From Bifidobacterium pseudolongum subsp. globosum (lineage in GTDB: Bacteria > Actinomycetota > Actinomycetes > Actinomycetales > Bifidobacteriaceae), in assembly GCF_004155535.1 (NCBI RefSeq), contig NZ_RYUH01000012.1, forward strand, positions 1 through 64,000: 64,000 nt of DNA, read 5' to 3'. Of the stretch, positions 1 to 8,125 are shown piece after piece. The translations under genes and the position numbers were made by a program. Positions within the stretch are counted from its first letter, which is position 1. Each line of letters begins with the position of its first letter. The notes below the pieces were generated by a model. That model ran no database searches, was not told the DNA's origin, and saw only the letters and a list, made by a program, of their open reading frames with translations.

Positions 1-96
1 ACCATGCACGACCAGACCGGCATGCCGCAGCGATACGGCACCGGCATCGAATGGAACGACTTCCACAGGAGCACGCCATGGCAAGACAGCAACTAG
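1..96 (+). CDS. C-terminal end of an unidentified protein (5' partial)
   Basis: An open frame enters from the left edge and stops at TAG (94-96), leaving 31 residues that end in STPWQDSN. Codon use (GC-rich third positions) fits the surrounding genes. No domain can be recognised in so short a tail. It converges with the tmRNA gene, whose terminator follows about 50 bases later. Confidence 0.45.
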   Translation, partial: TMHDQTGMPQRYGTGIEWNDFHRSTPWQDSN

Positions 97-142
97 TCAA
101 AAGGACACACATTTTGGCGTATAACCCAAACGTTGGCACGGC

Positions 143-175
143 AACAAAAAACGCCACTCCCGTGCAGGAGTGGCG
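143..175 (-). terminator. Intrinsic terminator of ssrA
   Basis: A 9-bp perfect stem (152-160 with 167-175, 6-base loop) is followed, on the minus strand, by a run of six T (the A-run at 146-151). It lies just past the tmRNA 3' end. It is the only terminator I see in the window with a clear T-run. Confidence 0.85.
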
Positions 176-184
176 CTGTACAAG

Positions 185-580
185 TGGAGCCGCGGGGAAT
201 TGAACCCCGGTCCGGTGACCGTACCCTCGTTCTTCTACGTGCGTAGTCTGCTGGCCACAGAGGGCAGTTTTTCGGCTCCCATCAATATCGCAGACAACAG
301 ATGGCGAGCCTAGCTGCAGCAAAAGTCCCTATGTCACCCTGCAGTGCAATGACACAGGCAAGTCTTCTTAACGACGCTCAGCATCTCCCCGAAGACACGG
401 GAGAGTGAACGGAGCGGCTGCTCGCTGGTTAAGTCCTGACTAAAAATCAGGCAGCGAGAGCGAACTCAGTGCGGTTAGATTTAGCACTTATTTTGTTCAC
501 AGAGAACATCACGAGCGGACTCTGCATTCTCGGCACGCTTCACCGAAGCGAACAGATCACCGTCGAAACCGATCGGCCCC
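185..580 (-). ncRNA. ssrA: tmRNA (SsrA), trans-translation RNA
   Basis: tmRNA rescues stalled ribosomes and tags the unfinished protein for proteolysis. Read on the minus strand, the RNA starts GGGGCCGAUCGGUUUCGAC and ends with a T-arm (GGUUCAAUUCC) and CGGCUCCA. The 5' GGGGCCG pairs with the 3' CGGCUCC to form the tRNA-like acceptor stem, with A (185) as discriminator. CCA is not encoded, so it must be added by CCA transferase. The open frame in the middle encodes the tag AKSNRTEFALAA followed by UGA, the tag I recall for Bifidobacterium. The length, 396 nt, is within the usual range for tmRNA. A -10-like GATAAT sits 6 bases before the 5' end, and a T-run terminator follows the 3' end. Confidence 0.95.
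447..485 (-). other. tmRNA tag-peptide reading frame (AKSNRTEFALAA)
   Basis: Twelve codons from GCU (resume codon, 485-483) to UGA (449-447) inside ssrA. The tag ends in ALAA, the hydrophobic C-terminus recognised by ClpXP/ClpAP-type proteases in other bacteria. Confidence 0.9.
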
Positions 581-586
581 TTTTGA

Positions 587-592
587 ATTATC
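587..592 (-). promoter_or_regulatory. Probable -10 element of the ssrA promoter
   Basis: GATAAT on the minus strand, six bases before the predicted 5' G of tmRNA at 580. I see no convincing -35 at normal spacing. The assignment rests on position and similarity to TATAAT. Confidence 0.5.
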
Positions 593-745
593 AAACTCAC
601 CGGCGCAAAGCCGGACTTTTCAATATAGCACGCCCCGCGCGCACACGCAAGACGCACAGCATGCCCAACACCCGCACGCCACTGGGTGCGGGTACGAATA
701 AAGTCGGTTCCACACGCACGTACACAGGAAGGCGAGAAGAGCGGC

Positions 746-1750
746 ATGGCCACACGCAAACAGATCGCGGAACTCGCAGGGGTCTCACAGGCGACCGTCT
801 CACGCCTGCTCAACGGCGACGCCAAGCTGCGCATCACCGCGCAGACACGTCGCCGCATCATGCGCGCGGCCGCCCAACTCGGCTACACCGCGTTCACGAG
901 CCGCATGATCGCCGTGCTCAACGCGCCGCCGGAGATCGATGAACTGCAGGACGCCTACTTCCAGTCGTTGCGCGAGGAACTGCGCACCGCCGCAGAAGAG
1001 CAGGGGTCGACGCTCGCGTTCTTCGCATCGATCGACGAACTGATAGACGCCGCCGACGACTACGACGGATTCATCGCGATCGGCCCCGCCACGTTCACAC
1101 GCGAACAGCTTGGGCAGTTGCGCCGCGCGTTGCCGTACGGCACGTTCATCGACACGAACCCGGCCCCCGACTGGTTCGACTCGGTGCGCCCCGACCTGAG
1201 CCAGACCATGCTCGACGCGCTCGACGCACTGCAGGGCGCCGGCCACACGCGCATCGGCTTCATCGGCGGCATCGGCGCGATCATGGGCCTGCACAACCAA
1301 CCCGAGGACATCCGCACGCTTGCGTTCACCGACTGGAGCCGGCGTCTGCATCTGGACAACGACGCGCTGATCTACGCCAGCGGCCCGTTCACCGTGGACA
1401 ACGGCCGCGCGCTCGCCGAGCGCATGCTCGCACAGCACTCCCCCGACGCACTGCCCGACGCGCTTGTGGTGGCGTCCGACCCGATGGCCGTTGGCGTGCT
1501 GCAGGCACTCGCCGCGGCCGGCGTGCGTGTGCCGCACGACATGGCCGTGGTGAGCGTCGACAATCTGCCGATCTGCCAATACACCGCGCCCGCATTGAGC
1601 TCGTTCGACATCGACCGGCATGAACTCGTATACACCGCGCTCGAAACACTCACCGACGCGATTGCGCGCGACCGGGCCACGCGCCGGCATATCCTCATCT
1701 CGACGAAGCTGATATGCCGCGCGAGCTTCCAGCCGCCGCAACCGCAGTGA
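746..1750 (+). CDS. LacI-family transcriptional regulator of the galactoside cluster
   Basis: 334-residue repressor-type protein. Residues 2-50 hold a LacI-type helix-turn-helix (KQIAELAGVSQATVSRLLNG), followed by a periplasmic-binding-protein-like effector domain with the usual GHTRIGFIGG and VVSVDNLP segments. I chose ATG 746 because a purine-rich GGAAGGCGAG lies upstream and the HTH begins directly after it. The frame is open to 686 but that extension has no family match. It converges with the beta-galactosidase gene (19 bases between stops), and the transporter gene lies beyond that. It therefore probably controls lacZ and the transporter through palindromes at 5083-5280. The effector is likely a galactoside such as lactose or allolactose, which is inference from the neighbours. 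Confidence 0.85.
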   Translation: MATRKQIAELAGVSQATVSRLLNGDAKLRITAQTRRRIMRAAAQLGYTAFTSRMIAVLNAPPEIDELQDAYFQSLREELRTAAEEQGSTLAFFASIDELIDAADDYDGFIAIGPATFTREQLGQLRRALPYGTFIDTNPAPDWFDSVRPDLSQTMLDALDALQGAGHTRIGFIGGIGAIMGLHNQPEDIRTLAFTDWSRRLHLDNDALIYASGPFTVDNGRALAERMLAQHSPDALPDALVVASDPMAVGVLQALAAAGVRVPHDMAVVSVDNLPICQYTAPALSSFDIDRHELVYTALETLTDAIARDRATRRHILISTKLICRASFQPPQPQ

Positions 1751-1769
1751 GCGAGCTTGCGCGCCTGAT

Positions 1770-4700
1770 TCACACGAGGCGCATCGTCACATCGAGCGTC
1801 AGTTCGCGCGCGGCGTCGAGCTGATAGCGGTCGTGCACGGGCGCGCCCCACGAATCGTCGCCGCCGACGCCCATCTGCCCGGCGAGCATGCGCAGGAACA
1901 TGTGCCGCGGCTTCGGCAGCTCATCCTGATGCGTCGCCGCCTCTATGGTCAGCGTGTCGTATGGCAGCAGGCTCAGCGCGAGATCCGTTCCGGGGCGCGC
2001 GGATTCGACGAGCAGGCCATGGCCGTCTTCGTCGGTGACGCGCGCCCAGCGCACATGCGCATGATTGCCGGTCTCCTGCGGCACGAGATAGGGTTGCACA
2101 TCGTCGAACGCGGTCGTGCGCCATGCGCCGACTTTCGCGCGGTCACGGTCGGCATAGGTCTCCCATGGGCCGGGGCCATAGAACTCTAACTGCGAATAGC
2201 GTACGGGCAACACCCATTCAAGGCCGAAGAGGGGCAGGCTCGGCGCGTCCGCCTCGCCCGGCCATGTGGCCTCGACGTGCAGCTGCATCGCGCTATCGAT
2301 GCTGTAACGCACCGGCACAGTGGTGTGCGCGCCATCCGCGAGCTCATACCAGTATTCGCCGGTGAGCTCGCCACGGCCCGGATCCCATTCCACCTGCCCG
2401 ATGCCGGTGACCACGCGCGCATAGCGCCCTGCGCCGAACCATTGCGCGCGGTCGAAGCCGCTGCTGGCACCGCGGTCGTTGTCGGTCAGCGGGCGGAATG
2501 TGATGAGTCTCGGCACGCGGGATACCATCTCCCGCGCGCCGTCGCGCATTGAGACGATGCCGCCCTGCGTGCGCGACAACAGCATCTCACGCGACCCCAG
2601 CCTCATGCCGCCGTTCCAACGCCCCAGCGCGACGCGCGCACCGGATTCCACCGCGGCCGGGGTGCGCCATGCGGCGAGCGCACGCTCGTCGAGCGGCCGG
2701 GCGCACTGCCCCCAGGCGAGCTCGTGGCCGGCGTCGGCCCACGCGGTGTCGTGCGCGAGTCGTTGGCTCACTTCGTAGACCACTTCGTGCGCATGCAGTG
2801 CGCTGTCGCCGTTGGACGGCTGCACGTCCTCGACCGGCGGAAACGCCAGGTCGAGCACGCGCGTCTCGCCGGCGGGCACGTCGAGCGTGCGCGCGGTGCT
2901 CCACACTTCCCGCCCGTCGATCAGCATGCGCGCCACGAACACGCTGTCGGCCGTGCCGACGAACACATTGCCGTTGTGCACGAGCACACGGTCGGGCTCG
3001 ACTCTGATGCGCACGGGCGCATACTGCGCTTTCACTTCCTGCGCTTTCGCCGATGGCGTGCGGTCGGCGAACACGATGCCGTCGCCGCTGAAGTTCATGT
3101 CGCTCGGCCTGTCGCCGAAGTCACCGCCGTACGCGAGCCGCTCCGTGCCGTCCTCCAACTGCTGCCACAACGCCTGGTCGATGAAATCCCAGATGAAACC
3201 GCCTTGGTAGTGCGGGTAACGCTCAAGGGCGGTGTATTCACTCAGCCCGCCGAGCGAATTGCCCATCGCGTGCATGTATTCGCACGAGATGTACGGCTTG
3301 GTCGGATTGTGCTCAAGGTACTCGCGGATGTCGTCGGGCTTCGCGTACATGCGCGATTCGAAGTCGGAGATTGCGCTGTACGCCTGGTTCCACTGCACAC
3401 CTTCGTAATGTACGGGGCGCGTGGGGTCCCATGCGTGGCACCGCTCCCCCATCTGTTCGATCACCGTGCCCGCGTACGACTCGTTGCCGAGCGACCACGC
3501 GACCACGCACGCATGGTTGCGGTCGCGCGCCACCATGCTATGCGCACGGTCCACGCACGCGGCGAGCCACATCGGGTCATCGCCGGGGATCGACTTGCCA
3601 TCCGTCACGTCGCCGGGCAGATTCCAGCTGCCATGTGTCTCCAGATTGGCTTCGTCGATCATGTAGATGCCGTATTCGTCGCACAGTTCGAGCCACCGGG
3701 TCTGGTTCGGGTAGTGCGAGGTGCGCACCGCATTGATGTTGTGCTGCTTCATGAAGCGCACATCCCACAGCATGTCCTCTTCGGTGACGCTGCGGCCGAG
3801 CCGTGCGTCGAATTCGTGGCGGTTGACGCCGCGCAGCACGATCCGCTCCCCGTTGAGCGTGAAGACGCCATGCTCGATCTCGACATGGCGGAATCCAACC
3901 ACCGCGCTTGAGGTCTCGACCAGCCGTCCCTCGGCATCACGCACCAGCACGTCGACGCGGTACCGGTTCGGCTCCTCGGCGCTCCATGCGCGCACGTCGG
4001 CGATCGCGGCGCGCACGCGCAGCACCGCGTCATCGGCCGACGCCGGCTGCCGATCCACGTCCAGCGTCGTCTCCCACAACGGCATGTCCGCCGCGCATAC
4101 ACGAACATCGGCGCTATGTGCGGTGGCGTCGCCTTCGAGCGCAAGCCGTAGGTCGAGCACACCGCACTGCGCCGCGACATCCCAGTCGGCGGTCGCCTGC
4201 ATGTCGCGCACATGCACGCGCGGGCGCACGTCGAGGCGCACGCTGCGGAACAGTCCATGGAAGCGCCAGCAGTCCTGGTCTTCCAGCCAACTCGCGCTCG
4301 AGTACTGGAAGCACGCGACGGCGAGCGTATTGCCTTCCTCGTGCAGCGCGTCGGTCACGTCGAATTCGCTCGGCGTGTATGCATCCTCCGCATACCCGAC
4401 GAATGCGCCATTGAGCCACACGTAGATCGCGGTCGCCGCGCCGTCGAACGTCAGCGAGACGCGCTCGCCGGCGCGCAACGCCTGCTGCACGCGTGGATCG
4501 GCGTCGAACGTCCGGCGGTAGAGTGCCACGAGATTGCTGTTGGGCACATGCGGCGCCTGCGGCTGCTCATGCCCGTCCCACGGGTACTGGATGTTTACGT
4601 ATTGCGGGCGCATGAGCCCCTGCGTCTCCAGGCAGCCAGGCACGCTCACATCCGCATATCCCGTGTCGTCGAAACACGATGAGGCGAACGCCGGCGGGAT

Positions 4701-5015
4701 GTGCGCGGTCTGCCAGCGCTCGTCCTTGCTTTCCATCGGCAAACGGTCGAGGTGCGACGGCACGACCCGCGCGCGCCATACACCATCAAGCGACTGCCGC
4801 AACGTGCCGGACGCGCCGTCGACGGTCACATGGTCGGTGTGCGCGGGCAACCGGTTGACCGCGAAGACGGCTGGGTCGACAAGCCAGCGCACGCTTGGCT
4901 GGCCAAGCTGTGCGCGTTCCTCCCCGGCCGGAAGTGCCATGCCCCCTTTCCTGGCGGCATCCAAGGCCGTGCCGCGCGGCGGTTCCATGTGCGTGGTGGT
5001 ATCTGACTGTGCCAT
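1770..5015 (-). CDS. lacZ: Beta-galactosidase, glycoside hydrolase family 2
   Basis: 1081 residues, close to the 1024 of E. coli LacZ. It hydrolyses terminal beta-D-galactosides such as lactose in the cytoplasm. An N-terminal sugar-binding jelly roll and two Ig-like domains are followed by a TIM barrel with WSLGNES (acid/base Glu512) and ISCEYMHAMGNS (nucleophile Glu579), then a C-terminal beta-sandwich typical of LacZ-type enzymes. No signal peptide is seen, so substrate must be imported, presumably by the divergent transporter at 5331. A good promoter (TTGCAC-N17-TACTAT on the minus strand) lies about 70 bases upstream, with its -10 inside an imperfect palindrome that may be the operator. 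The first 40 residues are longer than in the family core, and an internal start (for example Met26) cannot be excluded. Confidence 0.95.
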   Translation of the reverse strand: MAQSDTTTHMEPPRGTALDAARKGGMALPAGEERAQLGQPSVRWLVDPAVFAVNRLPAHTDHVTVDGASGTLRQSLDGVWRARVVPSHLDRLPMESKDERWQTAHIPPAFASSCFDDTGYADVSVPGCLETQGLMRPQYVNIQYPWDGHEQPQAPHVPNSNLVALYRRTFDADPRVQQALRAGERVSLTFDGAATAIYVWLNGAFVGYAEDAYTPSEFDVTDALHEEGNTLAVACFQYSSASWLEDQDCWRFHGLFRSVRLDVRPRVHVRDMQATADWDVAAQCGVLDLRLALEGDATAHSADVRVCAADMPLWETTLDVDRQPASADDAVLRVRAAIADVRAWSAEEPNRYRVDVLVRDAEGRLVETSSAVVGFRHVEIEHGVFTLNGERIVLRGVNRHEFDARLGRSVTEEDMLWDVRFMKQHNINAVRTSHYPNQTRWLELCDEYGIYMIDEANLETHGSWNLPGDVTDGKSIPGDDPMWLAACVDRAHSMVARDRNHACVVAWSLGNESYAGTVIEQMGERCHAWDPTRPVHYEGVQWNQAYSAISDFESRMYAKPDDIREYLEHNPTKPYISCEYMHAMGNSLGGLSEYTALERYPHYQGGFIWDFIDQALWQQLEDGTERLAYGGDFGDRPSDMNFSGDGIVFADRTPSAKAQEVKAQYAPVRIRVEPDRVLVHNGNVFVGTADSVFVARMLIDGREVWSTARTLDVPAGETRVLDLAFPPVEDVQPSNGDSALHAHEVVYEVSQRLAHDTAWADAGHELAWGQCARPLDERALAAWRTPAAVESGARVALGRWNGGMRLGSREMLLSRTQGGIVSMRDGAREMVSRVPRLITFRPLTDNDRGASSGFDRAQWFGAGRYARVVTGIGQVEWDPGRGELTGEYWYELADGAHTTVPVRYSIDSAMQLHVEATWPGEADAPSLPLFGLEWVLPVRYSQLEFYGPGPWETYADRDRAKVGAWRTTAFDDVQPYLVPQETGNHAHVRWARVTDEDGHGLLVESARPGTDLALSLLPYDTLTIEAATHQDELPKPRHMFLRMLAGQMGVGGDDSWGAPVHDRYQLDAARELTLDVTMRLV

Positions 5016-5082
5016 TCCTGCTCCTCGTCGTAGCGTTGGTGCGAACGCGGGCTGCGTCGCCCGTGGTTCTTGTGCGTTCTCG

Positions 5083-5111
5083 ATAGTAAACTATTTATCA
5101 AAAATGTGCAA
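5083..5111 (-). promoter_or_regulatory. lacZ promoter with palindrome over the -10
   Basis: On the minus strand TTGCAC (5111-5106), a 17-base spacer and TACTAT (5088-5083). The -10 is part of the imperfect palindrome ATAGTAAACTAT (5083-5094), so a bound LacI-family dimer would cover it. The elements are visible; repressor binding is inference. Confidence 0.6.
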
Positions 5112-5180
5112 GATGAACGCACTCCATAGAACAACTCAGTCGATATACCGTGTGCTCACCAACCCCCTTGCCCTACCTCA

Positions 5181-5192
5181 ATATCGCGATAT
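5181..5192. promoter_or_regulatory. Perfect 12-bp palindrome, possible LacI-family operator
   Basis: ATATCGCGATAT is a perfect palindrome near the middle of the 315-base divergent region between lacZ and the transporter gene. LacI-family operators are palindromes of this size, but the sequence is unlike the other two candidates in the region. Confidence 0.45.
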
Positions 5193-5262
5193 ATCAGCAA
5201 AAACCGACACGCCGAACAACCCATACGCAACACTACCGTTTTCCCACACGTCGATAAACTTA

Positions 5263-5280
5263 TTTACCTATATAAGTAAA
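5263..5280. promoter_or_regulatory. Imperfect 18-bp palindrome upstream of the transporter gene
   Basis: TTTACCTATATAAGTAAA matches its reverse complement at 16 of 18 positions. It contains TATAAG, a plausible -10 for the plus-strand transporter gene 50 bases downstream. It shares TTTAC followed by (C)TAT with the minus-strand sequence over the lacZ -10, which suggests one regulator for both sites. Confidence 0.5.
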
Positions 5281-5301
5281 GTCTGCATCTGCAAGAGATC
5301 A

Positions 5302-5334
5302 ATGAGGATCACCCATCACTGGAGGATGACATGA
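5302..5334 (+). CDS. Possible 10-codon leader peptide (MRITHHWRMT) overlapping the transporter start
   Basis: ATG 5302 opens a ten-codon frame whose TGA (5332-5334) overlaps the transporter ATG (5331-5333) in the ATGA arrangement common for translational coupling. A weak purine stretch (AAGAGA) precedes it. It may be chance. No homology can be claimed for a peptide this short. Confidence 0.2.
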   Translation: MRITHHWRMT

Positions 5335-6806
5335 CCACAACAACACCTCGGCCAACATCGCAGTCGGCCACGCACCATGGGCACACCAAGGCCAAGGGCT
5401 CAACAGGGCAACATGTTGCGTTCGCAATCGGCAATCTGGGGCAGGCGGCGTTCTACAACGCAATGAGCACGTTCTTCATGACCTACACCACGACCGCGTT
5501 GTTCGCACGAACCGACCGGGCGGTAGCCGCACGCATGATCGCCCTGATCACCTCGCTCGTCGTGGCGATCCGCATCGCCGAGATCTTCCTTGACCCCCTG
5601 CTCGGCAACATCGTCGACAACACGCGTACACGCTGGGGCCGGTTCCGCGTCTGGCAGTTCATCGGAGGCATTGTGCCATCCGCGCTGCTCGTCGTCGTGT
5701 TCACCGGCATCTTCGGGCTCGTGAACGTCAACACCACATGGTTCATCGCGGCGTTCATCGTCACCTTCATCCTGCTCGACGTGTTCTATTCCGCGCGCGA
5801 CATCTCCTACTGGGGCATGATCCCCGCCCTATCGAGCGATTCGCATGAGCGCGGCGTCTACACGTCGCTCGGCACGCTCACCGGCTCGCTCGGGTACAAC
5901 GGCGTCACCGTCATCGTCATCCCGATCGTGAGCTACTTCACGTTCCGCTTCACCGGAGAGCACGCACAAGGGCAGCCCGGTTGGACCGCGTTCGCGGTCA
6001 TCATCGCACTGTTCGGACTGCTCACCGCATGGACCGTGGCCTTCGGCACGCGCGAACAGCACAACGAACTGCGCGGCAGCGACGAACACTGCAAGCCGCT
6101 GGACGCGTTCAAGGCGATCGGGCGCAACGACCAGCTGTTGTGGATGGCGTTGAGCTACCTGCTGTACGCGGTGGCGAACGTGGCGACGACTGGCGTGCTG
6201 TTCTACCAGTTCACCTATGTGCTCGGCATGCCGGAGCAGTTCGCGCTCGCCGGTGTGATCCCCGTGGTCACCGGCCTGCTCACGACCCCGCTCTACCCGC
6301 TGCTCAACCGCGTGGTTCCACGCCGGTGGCTGTTCACTGCAGGCATGGCGCTGATGATCGCCGGCTATGCGATGTTCATCGCCGCGCCGCGCAATCTCGC
6401 GGTCGTGATCGTCGCGCTCGTGCTGTTCTATCTGCCCGCGCAGACGATCCAGATGACGGCGATCCTGACGATGACCGACTCGATTGAATACGGCCAGCTC
6501 AAGACAGGACGCCGCAACGAGGCCGTGACGCTCAGCGTGCGCCCGATGCTCGACAAGATCGCCGGCGCGTTCTCGAACGGCATCGTCGGATTCGTCGCCG
6601 TGGCCGCGGGCATGGTCGGGTCGGTGTCCGCTGCCGACATGACCGCAGGCAACATCCACACCTTCACCACATGGGCATACATCGTGCCATCCGTGGGCAT
6701 TGTGCTGAGCCTCGTGGTGTTCCTGACCCGCGTGCGAATCGACGAAAAGCGCCATGCGCAGATTGTCGAGCAGCTCGAGGCGCGCCTCGCCGACACCGCG
6801 CGGTAA
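5331..6806 (+). CDS. Galactoside-cation symporter of the GPH family (LacS/MelB-like)
   Basis: 491-residue polytopic membrane protein with about 12 hydrophobic segments. The glycoside-pentoside-hexuronide family signature is visible around residues 85-105 (DPLLGNIVDNTRTRWGRFR) and continues in DISYWGMIPALSSDSHERG. These transporters import galactosides with H+ or Na+. There is no fused IIA-like C-terminal domain as in streptococcal LacS, and the protein ends soon after the last membrane helix. The start follows GGAGGATGAC directly, a strong ribosome site. It is divergent from lacZ and shares its control region, so it is the likely lactose/galactoside importer. Exact substrate is inferred. Confidence 0.88.
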   Translation: MTTTTPRPTSQSATHHGHTKAKGSTGQHVAFAIGNLGQAAFYNAMSTFFMTYTTTALFARTDRAVAARMIALITSLVVAIRIAEIFLDPLLGNIVDNTRTRWGRFRVWQFIGGIVPSALLVVVFTGIFGLVNVNTTWFIAAFIVTFILLDVFYSARDISYWGMIPALSSDSHERGVYTSLGTLTGSLGYNGVTVIVIPIVSYFTFRFTGEHAQGQPGWTAFAVIIALFGLLTAWTVAFGTREQHNELRGSDEHCKPLDAFKAIGRNDQLLWMALSYLLYAVANVATTGVLFYQFTYVLGMPEQFALAGVIPVVTGLLTTPLYPLLNRVVPRRWLFTAGMALMIAGYAMFIAAPRNLAVVIVALVLFYLPAQTIQMTAILTMTDSIEYGQLKTGRRNEAVTLSVRPMLDKIAGAFSNGIVGFVAVAAGMVGSVSAADMTAGNIHTFTTWAYIVPSVGIVLSLVVFLTRVRIDEKRHAQIVEQLEARLADTAR

Positions 6807-6820
6807 GCGGCGCCCCAAGG

Positions 6821-8125
6821 TCATTTGATGATCGGGCGCGCCGTGGCGGAGACGTTGATCTGCTTCTTGTCGCCGATCACGTTCGGGTCGTTCATGATCT
6901 TGTCGACAATGGCCATCTTGAGCTTCAAGTCCGAATCGTCGCCCCACACGATGCTGATGCCGTTGTCGAGCTGCGTCGTGATCGAATCCTGCGTGTTCGC
7001 CTGCACCTTGACGATGGCGTTGCGCATGGATTCAGGCAATGCGTCGAGAATCACGAGCGCCGACTGCACCGCGCGCTTGCTGAGCGCTTTGCCGACATTG
7101 TCCACCTCGATGACCGGAATGCCCTGCACGGACTGCGCGGACCCGTTGACCGCATTGAGGTTGCGCGCCTTGCTGTCGACCGCCGTCAACGTGTTTCCCG
7201 ACGGCTCCTTGAGCATGGCGGCCGGCCGTTGGGCGGTGACCGAGACATGCAGGCCGTTGGGGAATTTCTTCTCGGCGGTGGCCGACGAGACGCCCGGGAT
7301 CTGCGACAGCTGCTGCTCGACCGCGCCGTCGGAGACCAAGAGCAATGATTTGCCCGCCTGCCGCTTGGCGATCGCCATGATCTGCTCGTTGCTCACCCAT
7401 TCGTTCGCGCCCGACGCGCTGATGTTGTTGGGTTCCAATCGCAAGACCGGCGAGAAGAAGAGCAGCCATACGAGCGCGACCACCGCCGCCAGCGCGGCGA
7501 ACGCCACGGCCACACGGGCGGCGATGCGCCGTGTGTTGGCCTTCCGCTGCTCCTTCTGCCGCGCCGCGAAGTCCACGACCTTGGGTCGTGTGGCCACACC
7601 GATCGCGCCCGCCGTCTCCTGCAGTGTCTTCGCCACCACATCCTCGCTCGGCAGGTTGTTCGCGTCTACGAACGCGCCCGGCCTCGTCGCCCCGGTGCGT
7701 TCCTCGACAATGCGCGGTTTCTTGACCTGCGCGCGCGCCTGCTTCGCCGACCGCCGGCGCGCCACGGCGTCGCCGGCCGCGGCGAACACCAAGCGCACGG
7801 ATCTGCGCCTCTTGCGGGGCTGTGATGCCGCCACCGACTGTTCCGCATGGCTGGCTGCGCCGGTGTCGCTGTCCACCGCCGTGTGTGGCGTGTGTACGGC
7901 GCCGGAAGCCACCGACCGGGCGGCGCGCCCGGACTCGTGCGCGGTGTGCGTGCCCGATGACGCGCTGCGCGCCACCCTGCGGCTGCCGGATGGTGCGCCA
8001 TTGCCCGAACTCGCCGATCGCGCGACACGCTTGGCGGGCACGGCATGGCCCGAACGTGTGGAACGTGCCGGCTTGTCGGGGGTCTCACCGGACGGTGAGG
8101 AGCTGACGGAACGGCCGGCCATCAT
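6821..8125 (-). CDS. ftsQ: Cell division protein FtsQ (DivIB family)
   Basis: 434 residues. A long, basic and Ser/Ala-rich cytoplasmic N-terminus (1-200) precedes one membrane helix (about 204-224). An extracellular POTRA domain follows (from about 230, LRLEPNNISASGANEW) and then the FtsQ beta domain. FtsQ links early and late divisome proteins at the septum. The N-terminus contains a threefold imperfect repeat (VARSASSG, VARSASSG, AARSVASG at about 34-75) that is probably disordered. It is last in the leftward cluster and overlaps murC by four bases (ATGA). In many genomes ftsQ is followed by ftsA or ftsZ. Here it is followed by the convergent transporter gene, and ftsZ lies 45 kb away. Confidence 0.93.
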   Translation of the reverse strand: MMAGRSVSSSPSGETPDKPARSTRSGHAVPAKRVARSASSGNGAPSGSRRVARSASSGTHTAHESGRAARSVASGAVHTPHTAVDSDTGAASHAEQSVAASQPRKRRRSVRLVFAAAGDAVARRRSAKQARAQVKKPRIVEERTGATRPGAFVDANNLPSEDVVAKTLQETAGAIGVATRPKVVDFAARQKEQRKANTRRIAARVAVAFAALAAVVALVWLLFFSPVLRLEPNNISASGANEWVSNEQIMAIAKRQAGKSLLLVSDGAVEQQLSQIPGVSSATAEKKFPNGLHVSVTAQRPAAMLKEPSGNTLTAVDSKARNLNAVNGSAQSVQGIPVIEVDNVGKALSKRAVQSALVILDALPESMRNAIVKVQANTQDSITTQLDNGISIVWGDDSDLKLKMAIVDKIMNDPNVIGDKKQINVSATARPIIK

